Source: Nocardia inohanensis NBRC 100128
GTDB lineage: Bacteria; Actinomycetota; Actinomycetes; Mycobacteriales; Mycobacteriaceae
Length of the DNA: 64,000 nt
Direction: 5' to 3'
Assembly (NCBI RefSeq): GCF_001612945.1
Contig: NZ_BDBK01000012.1
Location: 496,001 to 560,000 of the forward strand
In this document: piece after piece, positions 1 to 8,186 of the stretch
How positions within the stretch are numbered: the first letter of the stretch is position 1
Layout: each line of letters opens with the position of its first letter
Notes under the pieces: model-generated
What the model saw: the letters and a program-made list of their open reading frames with translations, nothing else
Database searches by the model: none
What the model was told of the DNA's origin: nothing
Made by a program: the position numbers and the translations under genes

Positions 1-812
1 TTGTGGTACGCGGTCGCGTGCAGGTTCACCAGCGTGCTGCCGCGGTAGAGGATCTTGTCGACCACCTCGCAGGAATCGGTGATCGCGGCGGGGTCGCACA
101 GCAGAGCGGGGCTGCCCGCGGCGGGCGCCGACCCGCCCCGCGCGAGTTCCACCCAAGCGTCGGTGAAACCGTTGTCGGCGGCGAACCGGGCGATGGTATC
201 GCCGGTTCGGGTGTAGCGAGTGTTGGTGTCGCCCATGACGATGACCGCATTGCCCGCGGAGTGGGTGGCGATGAATGCCGACAACTGCGTGAGATTCGCC
301 GCCCGGCCCCGTATATCACCGGCCTCGTCGCCCGCATCGGTGTGCAGGTTGTACAGATCCAGGTACACACCATCGGCCAGCCGGTGCCGGGCGAAGGTGA
401 AGCCCTTGGGCGTCAGGCAGTCTCCGGAACCGATGCTGCAATCGTCCCATTTGACGCGCTGGAAATCATCGGTGTCGTAGGGCAGCCGCGCCACCGTGTT
501 GAGTCCGCTGCCGAACGGCACGCCGCCACTGGTGGGCGTCCGGTACGGGTGGCTGTCACCGGTGTAGAGGGCAGCGTGATAGTTGAAGTCCTCTTCGACA
601 TGCACGACGTCGTAGTCCCCGATGCGCCGCCCGATCTCGGTGGTGGCGGCTTCGCGCGGAGTGGTTGCGCTGGAAAGGATTTCGGGGAGACCCGCGATGT
701 TGTAGGCCAGCACCTCCAGCGCACCGGCGTCGTCGGCGCGGGCGCCCGGCGCACTGGCGATCAACGCCCCGCAGGCCACCACCGCCACCACCGCGGCAAC
801 CAATCGACCCAT
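1..812 (-). CDS. Secreted endonuclease/exonuclease/phosphatase-fold protein (3' end outside window)
   Basis: An open frame runs from an ATG at 812 off the left edge (270 codons visible). A ribosome site (GGAGG) lies 5 bases upstream. The first ~27 residues form a signal peptide ending in an ARA-type cleavage site, so the product is exported. The mature part reads like the DNase I/EEP fold: an early L-A-Y-N-I strand, an acidic V-E-E-D segment, a Y-N-L-H-T strand and a V-M-G-D-T-N-T motif that would hold the metal and catalytic Asp/Asn. The final S-D-H motif of the fold would lie beyond the window. Relatives include secreted phosphodiesterases and sphingomyelinase-like enzymes; the substrate cannot be named. 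It is probably monocistronic. Confidence 0.8.
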   Translation of the reverse strand, partial: MGRLVAAVVAVVACGALIASAPGARADDAGALEVLAYNIAGLPEILSSATTPREAATTEIGRRIGDYDVVHVEEDFNYHAALYTGDSHPYRTPTSGGVPFGSGLNTVARLPYDTDDFQRVKWDDCSIGSGDCLTPKGFTFARHRLADGVYLDLYNLHTDAGDEAGDIRGRAANLTQLSAFIATHSAGNAVIVMGDTNTRYTRTGDTIARFAADNGFTDAWVELARGGSAPAAGSPALLCDPAAITDSCEVVDKILYRGSTLVNLHATAYH

Positions 813-943
813 CGTGGCCTCCTCAACGTCCGAAGGATGTGCGCCACAGGCTAAAGACGACCCGAAACAGCAAATGGACGAATGACCAGTTTGTGCCGGA
901 GGTCACACACACTGACCGAAGCCTGCTTGATGGGAAAATGAGA

Positions 944-975
944 AAACCCTCTCCGACCTAGGTCAGAAAGGGTTT
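944..975 (-). terminator. Hairpin downstream of tRNA-Pro
   Basis: This 32-base near-palindrome is centred on GACCT/AGGTC. The outer arms (AAACCCT against AGGGTTT) pair, with a few mismatches in between. On the minus strand it starts 9 bases past the tRNA 3' end and is followed by a T-rich run (TTTTCTCATTTT). This fits an intrinsic terminator for the tRNA transcript. Confidence 0.65.
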
Positions 976-983
976 CACAACTG

Positions 984-1057
<74 letters not shown>

Positions 1058-1147
1058 TTGCACTGGGCTCTCGCTTTGTGCTCGATGAGATTACCCCAGG
1101 ACCCCCCTGGATCTCCAAATCGGCTGGTTAACGGGCGTGTGGGGCGG

Positions 1148-2776
1148 TTAGCCGTGGACTCGGGTGCCGGCTACGAAGGTTTGGAGAACGGTGATTTCGG
1201 AGAGGGTGAGTGGGGGGATGGTGAATGGGTCTTGGTCCAGGACAACGAGATCGGCCAGGGCGCCGGGGCGGAGGGTGCCGGTGTTGTGGTGGCGGTTCAC
1301 GTGGGCTGAGCCGGCTGTGTAGGCGGAGAGGGCGGTCATCAGGTCCAGGCGTTGGGCGGGGAGTAGGGGTGGGTTGGTGGTGCCGGGGTGGATTCGGTTG
1401 ACGGCTACGTGGATGCCGGCGAGGGGGTTGGGGTCGCTGACCGGCCAGTCGCTGCCGCAGGAGAGGGTGGCGCCTGCTTGGAGGAGGTCGGCGAAGAGGT
1501 ATTGGCGGGTGGCCAGGTTGCCGCCGAGGAAGGGGAGGGTGAGGTCGTCCAGTTGGGGTTCGTGGGCTGCCCAGAGGGGTTGGAGGTTGGCGATGGCGCC
1601 CAGGCGGTGGAAGCGGGGGATATCGGAGGGGTGCATTACTTGGAGGTGGGCCAGGTGGTGGCGGTTGCCTCGGGGGCCGTTGGTGCGGAGGGCGACTTCT
1701 ATGGCGTCCAGGGATTCTCGGACTGCTCGGTCGCCCAGGGCGTGGAAGTGGACTTGGAAGTCGTGGGCGTCGAGTTCGGTGACGTAGGCGCACAGGGCTG
1801 CTGGGTCGATGAAGCTGAGGCCGGTGTTGGTGGTGCAGCAGCCGTGGGCGTCCTTATAGGGGGCTGTCATGGCGGCGGTGTAGTTCTCGGCGATGCCGTC
1901 CTGCATGATTTTCACGGTGTCGAGGCGGAAGCGGTTCGTGGTGAACTGCTTGCGGCGCAGGAGCATTGCGGGGATTTGGTCGATGCCATGGTCTCGGTCC
2001 CACCATTGGGCGCCGACTACCCGGGCGGTGAGCAAGCCCTGTTCGGCGGCGGCGTAATAGGTTGCGGCGGAATCCATGTCGCCGCCGTCGGCTTTGACTA
2101 TGGCCTCCTGCCAGCCGGTGATGCCCAGGGAATGCAGGAGGGATTGGGCGCGGAGCAGGCCGGCCAGGCGCTCTTCGGGGGTGATGGGCGGGAGGAGGCG
2201 TTCGACGAGGGCCATCGCGCCCTCCTGGAGCATTCCCGTTGGGGTGCCGTCGGTTTCGCGTTCGATGCGGCCGTCGGCGGGGTCGGCGGTCGCGGCGGTG
2301 ATGCCGGCCAGTTCGAGGGCGCGGGTATTGGCCCAGGCGCCGTGGTGGTCGCGGTTGGTCAGGTAGACGGGGCGATCGGGGACGATCGCATCCAGCTGGG
2401 CGCGGGTGGGCATGCCGCCGGGAAAGCTCTCCAGGGACCAGCCGCTGCCGGTCAGCCAGGGACGGTCCGGATTCGCGGCGGCGTAGACGGCCAGGCGGCG
2501 CTGGTATTCGGTGAGCGAGGTGGTGCCGGTCAGGTCACAGTGGCCCAGTTCGATGCCAGCGGTGGCGGCGTGGATGTGGGCGTCCTGGAAGCCGGGGAGC
2601 AGGGCACGGCCGGTCAGGTCGACGACCTCGGTGCGGGGGCCGATGTGATCGCGGATGTCGAGGTCGCCGACGGCGGTGATGCGGTCACTGGTGACGGCCA
2701 GAGCGGTGGCGCGGCTGCGGGCGGAGTCCATGGTGAGGACGGTGCCGCCGGTGAAGACCAAGTCGGCGTGGCTCAA
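1148..2776 (-). CDS. YtcJ-like amidohydrolase family protein
   Basis: The 542-residue protein belongs to the Amidohydro_3/YtcJ branch of the metal-dependent amidohydrolases. It has a short N-terminal beta domain with T-G-G-T-V-L-T-M-D, the first metal motif D-A-H-I-H near residue 66, a central TIM barrel with a late C-G-S-D-W-P-V motif carrying the conserved Asp, and the closing beta domain. Length is normal. Translation appears to begin at a TTG at 2776, preceded by AGGAG at a good distance; no ATG fits as well. These enzymes hydrolyse amide or imine bonds of varied small molecules, and the substrate cannot be inferred here. It stands alone; the nearest gene upstream is gluconokinase, 112 bases away on the same strand. 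Confidence 0.88.
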   Translation of the reverse strand: MSHADLVFTGGTVLTMDSARSRATALAVTSDRITAVGDLDIRDHIGPRTEVVDLTGRALLPGFQDAHIHAATAGIELGHCDLTGTTSLTEYQRRLAVYAAANPDRPWLTGSGWSLESFPGGMPTRAQLDAIVPDRPVYLTNRDHHGAWANTRALELAGITAATADPADGRIERETDGTPTGMLQEGAMALVERLLPPITPEERLAGLLRAQSLLHSLGITGWQEAIVKADGGDMDSAATYYAAAEQGLLTARVVGAQWWDRDHGIDQIPAMLLRRKQFTTNRFRLDTVKIMQDGIAENYTAAMTAPYKDAHGCCTTNTGLSFIDPAALCAYVTELDAHDFQVHFHALGDRAVRESLDAIEVALRTNGPRGNRHHLAHLQVMHPSDIPRFHRLGAIANLQPLWAAHEPQLDDLTLPFLGGNLATRQYLFADLLQAGATLSCGSDWPVSDPNPLAGIHVAVNRIHPGTTNPPLLPAQRLDLMTALSAYTAGSAHVNRHHNTGTLRPGALADLVVLDQDPFTIPPLTLSEITVLQTFVAGTRVHG

Positions 2777-2888
2777 AAGGTTGCTCCTGACATGGTGGGA
2801 ACGATAACGGTCGCCGTCGCGGAGTAGACCGTGGAATCGCTCGGCGGTGGCGCAGCGCGAAAGTCACACGCGCGCAGGTGATCCCGTG

Positions 2889-3425
2889 TCAGGGATGAAG
2901 GGCTTCCAATGCCTCCGCCGCGACAACCGCTGGCGGCGAACCGATTTCGATGGTGACGATGCGCTCGTCGGGCGTCGGCGCTTCGAGCGTGGCCAGCTGC
3001 GAATCGAGCAGCGAGGGTGGCATGAAATGCCCCGGGCGGGTCGTCACTCGCTGCTGTAATTGCTCGCGGGATCCGCTGAGCAGAATGAAGGTCAGTTCGG
3101 CTTCCGAATGCCCGATCAGGGGGCGGCGCAAGATATCTCGGTACGCATGCTTCAAGGCCGAGCAGGTCACCAGTCCCGATTTGCCCGCCGCCACGTGCTC
3201 GGCGATCCAGGCCGCGATGGCCTCCAGCCACGGCTCCCGATCCGCGTCGGTGAGGGGGTGACCGGCGGCCATTTTGGCGATATTGGCGGGCGGGTGCAGG
3301 TCGTCGCCCTCCAGCAGATCCCAGCCGAGTTGAGCGGCAAGGGATTCGGCGACGGTGGATTTGCCCGAGCCGGAGACACCCATGATCACGGCGATGTACG
3401 GGCGCGTTCTTTCGATGGCTGGCAT
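2889..3425 (-). CDS. gntK: Gluconokinase
   Basis: This 178-residue cytoplasmic kinase would phosphorylate D-gluconate to 6-phosphogluconate with ATP, feeding the pentose phosphate route. A P-loop (G-V-S-G-S-G-K-S) sits at about residues 15-22. It is followed by the family-typical segments E-G-D-D-L-H-P-P-A-N and M-A-A-G-H-P-L-T-D-A-D-R, then T-C-S-A-L-K and the Q-Q-R-V/H-F-M-P-P region. The open frame extends far upstream, but that stretch is low-complexity and lies over the next gene. The ATG at 3425 gives the usual family length. The start overlaps the end of the upstream small membrane gene by 37 bases. Confidence 0.9.
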   Translation of the reverse strand: MPAIERTRPYIAVIMGVSGSGKSTVAESLAAQLGWDLLEGDDLHPPANIAKMAAGHPLTDADREPWLEAIAAWIAEHVAAGKSGLVTCSALKHAYRDILRRPLIGHSEAELTFILLSGSREQLQQRVTTRPGHFMPPSLLDSQLATLEAPTPDERIVTIEIGSPPAVVAAEALEALHP

Positions 3426-3682
3426 GGGTCCTCGTGGGCTCGGGAACGGGTGTGCTCGAGGGTAACCCAAATGATTCCGGAGACGAGGGCGCAGAAGGTG
3501 AGGGTGGCGCCGGTGATGGTGCCGGCGGAGAGATCTGGATCGTTGGCCGTGAGGGTCCAGGCCAGAGTGATGACCCCGACCAGTAAGAGCAACAGGCCGG
3601 GGGCATCCAGATCGTCGAGAATGATGGGTTCTCCGGTGCGGTTCTTCACAGTGGCTTCGGATGAACCGTGATAGGGCGGCAC
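3386..3682 (-). CDS. Small two-helix membrane protein, unknown function
   Basis: The 98-residue protein has two clear hydrophobic helices (about residues 29-46 and 56-74) separated by a short acidic loop, and a charged C-terminal tail. It starts at a GTG at 3682 with a strong ribosome site (AGGAGG) a few bases upstream, which supports translation. Its 3' end overlaps gluconokinase by 37 bases, so the two are probably co-transcribed and coupled. I recognise no family. Gluconate permeases are much larger, so it is not one. Confidence 0.7.
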   Translation of the reverse strand: MPPYHGSSEATVKNRTGEPIILDDLDAPGLLLLLVGVITLAWTLTANDPDLSAGTITGATLTFCALVSGIIWVTLEHTRSRAHEDPCQPSKERARTSP

Positions 3683-3761
3683 GATGATCCTCCTCGCGAA
3701 TGCGGGTGTGTCCCTGCATTCGCGTACCCGGACCGCGTCCGGCGAAACCCGTCAATCCGGG

Positions 3762-4028
3762 CTAACGACTGCCGGTGACCTTGCCGACCGCGAACAGCAA
3801 GATCACCGCGCCGGCCAGGCAGGTCAAGAAGCTGAAGATCAGTCCGCCGCCGTTGACGTCGACGCCGAACAGCTTCAGCAGGAACCCGCCGATCAGGCCG
3901 CCGATCACGCCGACCACGATATTCATGAGTATGCCCTGCTGAGCATCGGTGCCCATGATCTTGCTGCCGATCCAACCGGCCAGACCGCCGATAATGATCC
4001 ATCCGAGGATTCCGAGTCCTAGCATCAT
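3762..4028 (-). CDS. GlsB/YeaQ/YmgE-family stress membrane protein
   Basis: The 88-residue protein has three glycine-rich membrane helices with the family pattern W-I-I-I-G-G-L-A-G-W-I-G-S-K-I near the N-terminus and G-V-I-G-G-L-I-G-G in the middle. The family (transglycosylase-associated, Pfam Transgly_assoc) consists of short inner-membrane proteins often induced by stress; no biochemical role is settled. The ATG-ATG start at 4028 follows AGAGGAGAC. It is separated from its neighbours by short gaps and may be transcribed alone. Confidence 0.88.
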   Translation of the reverse strand: MMLGLGILGWIIIGGLAGWIGSKIMGTDAQQGILMNIVVGVIGGLIGGFLLKLFGVDVNGGGLIFSFLTCLAGAVILLFAVGKVTGSR

Positions 4029-4055
4029 GTCTCCTCTGCTGAACGGGGGCTGTTC

Positions 4056-5408
4056 CTACCCGTCTGTAGTTCCCATATTCGCTGGTTGATAACCGACTGC
4101 CGGATTCTGACACGCCGATTTCGACACGCGAACAGCAAACAGCAGGTGAACCAGCACGCCGACCACGGCCGCCATGGTGACGCCGCTACCCAGCAGCAGG
4201 CGCAGATCGGCGGGGAAGGACTTGTACAGCGCGGGGGTGAGAATCGGCAGCAGGCCCGCGGTGAGGGCGGCGGTGGCGGTGATCAAGGTGCCGTCGGCGG
4301 TCAGGTCGAGGCGCTCGAACATGCCGATGCCCGCGACGATGATCATGGCGAAGGCAATGGCCGCGGTACCGCCGACCACCGGTCCGGGCAGCGAATTCAC
4401 CAGGCGGCCGATCGGCGCGAAGAAGGCCGCGACCGCCAGCAGGCCGCCCGCCAATGCGGTGACATAGCGGCTGCGCACGCCGGTGAGCTGGATCAGGCCG
4501 ATGTTCTCACCACTGGTGACCATGGTCGCGCCGCCCAGCGGGCCGGACAGCAGCGAGGTCACCGCATCGCCGCGAATGGTGCGGGCCACGGTGGGGCCGG
4601 GGTCGATCGCCTTGCCGACCACCTTGGCGTTCAACACCGTCTGCCCGGTGGCCTCGGCCATCGAACCGATGCTGAAGATGAGCAGCGGTAGCGCCGCGAG
4701 AATGTCCAAATGCGGTGTGCCGAAAGGGAACAGCGTCGGTGACTGCACCAGCCCCGAACCCGGGCGCAGCTGGAACTGGCCGATGGCGGCGGCCAGTGCG
4801 GTCCCGGCGATCATGCCGAGCAGCACCGATACCCGGCGCCAGCCGCTCGGCAGGAAGCGGTGCGCCAGCACGGTCACCAGGATGGTCGCGGCGGCCAGCC
4901 CCACCGCCGACACCGCTGGATCGCCGGCCGGGGCGATGAGACCGCCCGCGACCTTGACCAGGTTCACGCCGATCACCACCACCATGGCGGCGATCACCAC
5001 GGCGGGGATCCGGGTGACGAGCCGGCGCGCTACGGGCACCAGCAGGATCCCCAGGGCGGCGGTGAGAATGACCGCGCCCGATGCCGTGGCCGGACCGGAT
5101 TGCTGGGCGATCTGCAAGAACAGCACCACCGCCGCGCCGCCCGGCAGCATGATGAACGGCAGCCCGGCCCCGAGCCCGAAACGGCCGATCGATTGCAGGA
5201 TGGTGCCGATGCCGGAGCAGAGCAGGGTGGCGCTGAGCAGGGCGCGGGCGGTGGCATCGTCCAGGTGCAGGCTGCGGGTGATCAGCAGCACCGAGGTGAT
5301 CGGCATGGCGATCATGACCGCCAGGTGCTGGATCGCGGCGACGAAAGCCCTGCCCGCCGAGGGGATCTCGTCCACGGGGTGCACCGTGCTCACCGCTCCC
5401 CCAGCCAC
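4056..5408 (-). CDS. NCS2-family purine/uracil-type permease
   Basis: The 450-residue integral membrane protein has about 12-14 helices and the nucleobase:cation symporter-2 signatures. These are a central S-M-A-E-A-T-G-Q segment (substrate-binding glutamate region in UraA/UapA-type carriers) and S-G-E-N-I-G-L-I-Q-L-T-G-V-R-S-R, the family's NxGxxxxTGVxSR motif. It should import a purine, xanthine or uracil-like base with protons. The start overlaps the end of the arylsulfotransferase-like gene by 19 bases, so the two form a coupled operon. An alternative GTG start lies six codons downstream (before S-T-V-H-P). The unusual pairing hints that the cargo may be another heterocycle; this is inference. 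Confidence 0.86.
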   Translation of the reverse strand: MAGGAVSTVHPVDEIPSAGRAFVAAIQHLAVMIAMPITSVLLITRSLHLDDATARALLSATLLCSGIGTILQSIGRFGLGAGLPFIMLPGGAAVVLFLQIAQQSGPATASGAVILTAALGILLVPVARRLVTRIPAVVIAAMVVVIGVNLVKVAGGLIAPAGDPAVSAVGLAAATILVTVLAHRFLPSGWRRVSVLLGMIAGTALAAAIGQFQLRPGSGLVQSPTLFPFGTPHLDILAALPLLIFSIGSMAEATGQTVLNAKVVGKAIDPGPTVARTIRGDAVTSLLSGPLGGATMVTSGENIGLIQLTGVRSRYVTALAGGLLAVAAFFAPIGRLVNSLPGPVVGGTAAIAFAMIIVAGIGMFERLDLTADGTLITATAALTAGLLPILTPALYKSFPADLRLLLGSGVTMAAVVGVLVHLLFAVRVSKSACQNPAVGYQPANMGTTDG

Positions 5409-6499
5409 GGGATCTCGGCCGCGGCGTAACGGTAGGCACGGAAGATGGCATTCGAGACGCCCGGAAAGACCTGTGCCGTATCGGGATCCGGGTATTCGGT
5501 GAACGACGGGACCACGTACTCCCAGCAGATGCGGCGGTCCGGCGTCACCTCGAAGATGCGCCCGAAGGCCGCTTCGGTGATCAAGGTATTACCGTTGGCC
5601 AGTCGTTGCGCGCCCCCCATGTACGGGGTGAAGAACGCCTCGCGCGGCGAATCCTGGTAGATCCAGCCAAGTTCGCCGGTGTCCAGGTCGATTTCGACGA
5701 CGCGGCTGTAGGTCACCGATTCGCCGGTGCGGAAGGTGCCGTTGTCGAAGACCAGCAGTCTGCCGTCGCCGAGCGGGGTGGCGTGATGCTGCTGTGCGAC
5801 GACGGTGCGGTCGGCGAGGGTGGTGGCCGCACCGGTGCGGCGGTCGATCAGGATGACGGCGGAGACACTGCGCAGGCTGGCGACCACGGTGTGCTCGTCG
5901 AGCGGGTGCACGCTGTTGATCAACGGCCAGTGTTCGCGCCAATAGTGCGGTTGCAGCACGTAATCCGCGGGATCGAGGTGCACGGCGGCGCGCCATTCCC
6001 ACAGCGTCGAACCGTCGGCGGCGACCTCGCGAACGACATCGGCCCACACCGTGCCGTCGGCCTCGCTGCCGGGCACGCCACCGCGAATCCGTTCGGCCTC
6101 GGCGCCGGTGAGCGGTTCGACGGCGGTATAGAGAATGCGGCCGTCGTCGTAGTGGTGCGCGTCGTGGTGCTGATAGTCGTCGCGATGCTCACGCAACAGA
6201 GTGCCGTCGGGCGCGTAGACGCCCATCGATCCGCCGCTGTATTTGCGCCACATGGCGAACAGCGGCGCGATATCGAGGGTCGCCCCGTTGTAGGCCAGCG
6301 CGCCGTCGGGCAGCAGTCGGGCGTGCCGCCCCGGCCGATACGGCAGCTCCCAGCGATGCGCCAGTTCGCCGGACAGGTCGACCAGATCCACGATGCCGCG
6401 CCCGGCCAGGGGCGCGTACAGGGTGTATCCGGGAAACGCGAGCTCGGGATCGCTGCCGATCAGACCGATACCCCGCCGCTTGAGCGTGTTCTGCTCCAC
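5390..6499 (-). CDS. Arylsulfotransferase (ASST)-family protein
   Basis: The 369-residue protein matches the arylsulfotransferase/PQQ-like beta-propeller family. It has an early G-Y-T-L-Y-A-P-L strand, several G-x-L-L-R/G-R-I-L-Y blades, the H-H-D-A-H-H-Y segment near residue 110, Q-Q-H-H-A-T-P-L-G-D-G-R and late G-G-A-Q-R-L-A-N-G-N-T-L-I-T. The histidine-rich blades are where classical ASST enzymes place catalytic His. There is no signal peptide, unlike periplasmic ASST, so a cytosolic or divergent role is likely. GTG start at 6499 after GGAGGTGCA. It overlaps the permease gene downstream and faces an XRE-cupin regulator across a palindromic operator. Confidence 0.75.
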   Translation of the reverse strand: MEQNTLKRRGIGLIGSDPELAFPGYTLYAPLAGRGIVDLVDLSGELAHRWELPYRPGRHARLLPDGALAYNGATLDIAPLFAMWRKYSGGSMGVYAPDGTLLREHRDDYQHHDAHHYDDGRILYTAVEPLTGAEAERIRGGVPGSEADGTVWADVVREVAADGSTLWEWRAAVHLDPADYVLQPHYWREHWPLINSVHPLDEHTVVASLRSVSAVILIDRRTGAATTLADRTVVAQQHHATPLGDGRLLVFDNGTFRTGESVTYSRVVEIDLDTGELGWIYQDSPREAFFTPYMGGAQRLANGNTLITEAAFGRIFEVTPDRRICWEYVVPSFTEYPDPDTAQVFPGVSNAIFRAYRYAAAEIPWLGER

Positions 6500-6511
6500 T
6501 GCACCTCCAAA

Positions 6512-6537
6512 TATTCAGCGATACTGAATATTCAGTA
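6512..6537. promoter_or_regulatory. Palindromic operator between arylsulfotransferase operon and XRE-cupin gene
   Basis: There is a perfect 16-bp palindrome TACTGAATATTCAGTA (6522-6537). Its left half also pairs with an upstream TATTCAG (6512-6518) across a 5-base gap, giving three usable half-sites. It lies in the divergent intergenic region directly upstream of both genes, where an XRE-type dimer would bind. It is the only AT-rich patch there. Confidence 0.65.
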
Positions 6538-6632
6538 CAGTCGTGGCGGCGGGAAGCGTTCGGATCTGCGTGAGGCAAACCCTGGGATCCGGCCGCGAGC
6601 CGTCGAGAATGGCGCACAGCGAAAGGGGACGA

Positions 6633-7229
6633 GTGGGCATCGAGGCGGAAAACGGTCGCTGGCAACGACTGGGCCAGGTGGTGCACGCCCGGCGCCTGTC
6701 GGCCCGGCTCACCCTCGCGCAATTGGCCGAGCAGGCGGAGTTGTCGCAATCGTTTCTGAGCCAGTTCGAGAACGGGCGCAGCAACACCAGTCTGCGTTCA
6801 CTGCAACGCATCGCCGACGCACTGGGCACCACCGCCACCGAATTGCTGGCGGGCAGCGATACCGCCGTCCACTCCCCCGTCGTGCGCGCCGACGAGGACA
6901 CGCGGCTCCCGCAGACCGAGCCCGTCGACGGGTCGGTTCGTTCGCTCGTGCACGGCGAAAGAGATCTGCGCGCACTGGAATTCACCGGCGGCACCAGCCG
7001 GGGCGATCGCGAGTTCACCCACGACAACGACGAATTGATCTATGTGGTGCGCGGGTCGATCACGGTGGCGGCGGGCGATGACGAGCTCACGCTGCACGCC
7101 GGCGACACCTACTACTGCGCCGCCGGTGTACGGCATCGCTGGTGGGCGCGGAGCGACGACACCACCACCCTGGTGCTGGCGGTCGCGGACGGGATGACCG
7201 TGCGCCGCCGCCCGCACCGCGCTCGCTGA
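6633..7229 (+). CDS. XRE-family regulator with C-terminal cupin domain
   Basis: The 198-residue protein has an N-terminal helix-turn-helix (T-L-A-Q-L-A-E-Q-A-E-L-S-Q-S-F-L-S-Q-F-E-N-G, about residues 25-46) and a C-terminal cupin_2 barrel. The barrel shows H-D-N-D-E-L-I-Y-V-V-R-G and L-H-A-G-D-T-Y-Y-C-A-A-G-V-R-H-R-W. Such proteins are ligand-sensing repressors of nearby catabolic or transport genes. The frame is open to 6543, but the GTG at 6633 has AAAGGGGAC just upstream; an ATG at 6609 has none. It is divergent from the arylsulfotransferase-permease operon with a palindrome between, so it probably controls that operon and itself. Confidence 0.85.
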   Translation: MGIEAENGRWQRLGQVVHARRLSARLTLAQLAEQAELSQSFLSQFENGRSNTSLRSLQRIADALGTTATELLAGSDTAVHSPVVRADEDTRLPQTEPVDGSVRSLVHGERDLRALEFTGGTSRGDREFTHDNDELIYVVRGSITVAAGDDELTLHAGDTYYCAAGVRHRWWARSDDTTTLVLAVADGMTVRRRPHRAR

Positions 7230-7302
7230 ACCCCTTACGGCGACAGCGCTTCCCGGTATTTGCGGCGTGCTCGCAATGAATCCGGAGAGTTACAGCTTCC
7301 GG

Positions 7303-8163
7303 TCAGCCCCGGGCGCGCACTTCCAGGATCTGGAGTTGCCGGCCGATCGGGCCCTGCTCGTCGTGCAGCACGGTCGAGCACATGCCGACGCCGTCCGGGC
7401 CGATGGAGGTCTGGACTTCGACGCCGATCCAATCGCCGACGGGCAGCCGGAACAGGTCGGCGGTCAGGTCGGTGTTGAGGAAGGTCCAATGCGCCGGATC
7501 GAGTTGCGCACCAACGCCGTTGGCGATGTCGGCGACGGAGAACACCCGCACGAGCGGGCTCGTCTCCTCACCCTCGACGACCTCCACGAGCGGGCGGACC
7601 CAACCGGCACGCGCCCCCTCCACGATCGCGTCGCGAATGTCGACCGAGCGCACGTACCCGACATCCCAGCCCGGCGGGAAGGCCGACCAGTCGATGACCT
7701 CGCGCGCGGGCACCGGCGGCAGCGGCCGGTCGAAGGTCAGGGCCACCTCGGCGGTCTCGCTCGTGGCGAGCCGCCAGGCGCGGGCGGTGGCCACCACGCG
7801 GCGGGAACCGTCGGGCTGGGTGGCCGCGAGCTCGGCCGCGACCAGTTCCACGCGTTTGCCGGGGCGCTCGATCCAGGCGCGGACTTCGATCTCCGCCACC
7901 GGGATCGGACCGAGGATCTCCATGGTGAAGCGGGCGACCCGGGCGCCGGGGCGCGGCTCGCATTGTTCGATGGCGCGGGCCAGCAGCGCCGATGGCGGGG
8001 CGCCGTGCTGCATGGTCGGGGCCCAGACGCTGATGGTGGATTCGGTGGCGAGGAAACGCTGGTAGCCGTCCGCGCCCGGGCCGAGCGGGATGTAGTAGGC
8101 GCGGGTAGCCGGGGCATTGCTCTCCGGGGCGCCCGACGGGGTCGTTTCACTCGCTAACGTCAC
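7303..8163 (-). CDS. TesB-like acyl-CoA thioesterase family protein
   Basis: The 286-residue protein looks like a double-hotdog thioesterase. The first hotdog has W-A-P-T-M-Q-H-G-A-P-P-S-A-L-L-A-R-A-I-E-Q and R-F-T-M-E-I-L-G-P-I-P; the second has P-A-H-W-T-F-L-N-T-D-L-T-A-D-L and W-I-G-V-E-V-Q-T-S-I-G-P-D-G-V-G. It is expected to hydrolyse acyl-CoA esters in the cytoplasm; chain-length preference cannot be told. It begins at a GTG at 8163 with no strong ribosome site, so it may be leaderless. The family is common in Nocardia and mycobacteria. No operon partner is evident: the XRE-cupin gene upstream is on the same strand, 23 bases away. Confidence 0.8.
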   Translation of the reverse strand: MTLASETTPSGAPESNAPATRAYYIPLGPGADGYQRFLATESTISVWAPTMQHGAPPSALLARAIEQCEPRPGARVARFTMEILGPIPVAEIEVRAWIERPGKRVELVAAELAATQPDGSRRVVATARAWRLATSETAEVALTFDRPLPPVPAREVIDWSAFPPGWDVGYVRSVDIRDAIVEGARAGWVRPLVEVVEGEETSPLVRVFSVADIANGVGAQLDPAHWTFLNTDLTADLFRLPVGDWIGVEVQTSIGPDGVGMCSTVLHDEQGPIGRQLQILEVRARG

Positions 8164-8186
8164 TGGGTCAAGGTATCAACCGCGGG

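Noticed and set aside
1..812. Sphingomyelinase C assignment for the edge gene
   Set aside because: The fold motifs fit the wider EEP superfamily; the C-terminal part that could discriminate lies outside the window.
1388..2827. Long plus-strand frame (479 codons) over the amidohydrolase gene
   Set aside because: Glycine/valine/alanine-rich composition and no family motif; it is the complement of a well-supported gene in GC-rich DNA.
5606..7081. Long plus-strand frame across the arylsulfotransferase and XRE genes
   Set aside because: It spans two genes with clear motifs in other frames, and ends inside the regulator.
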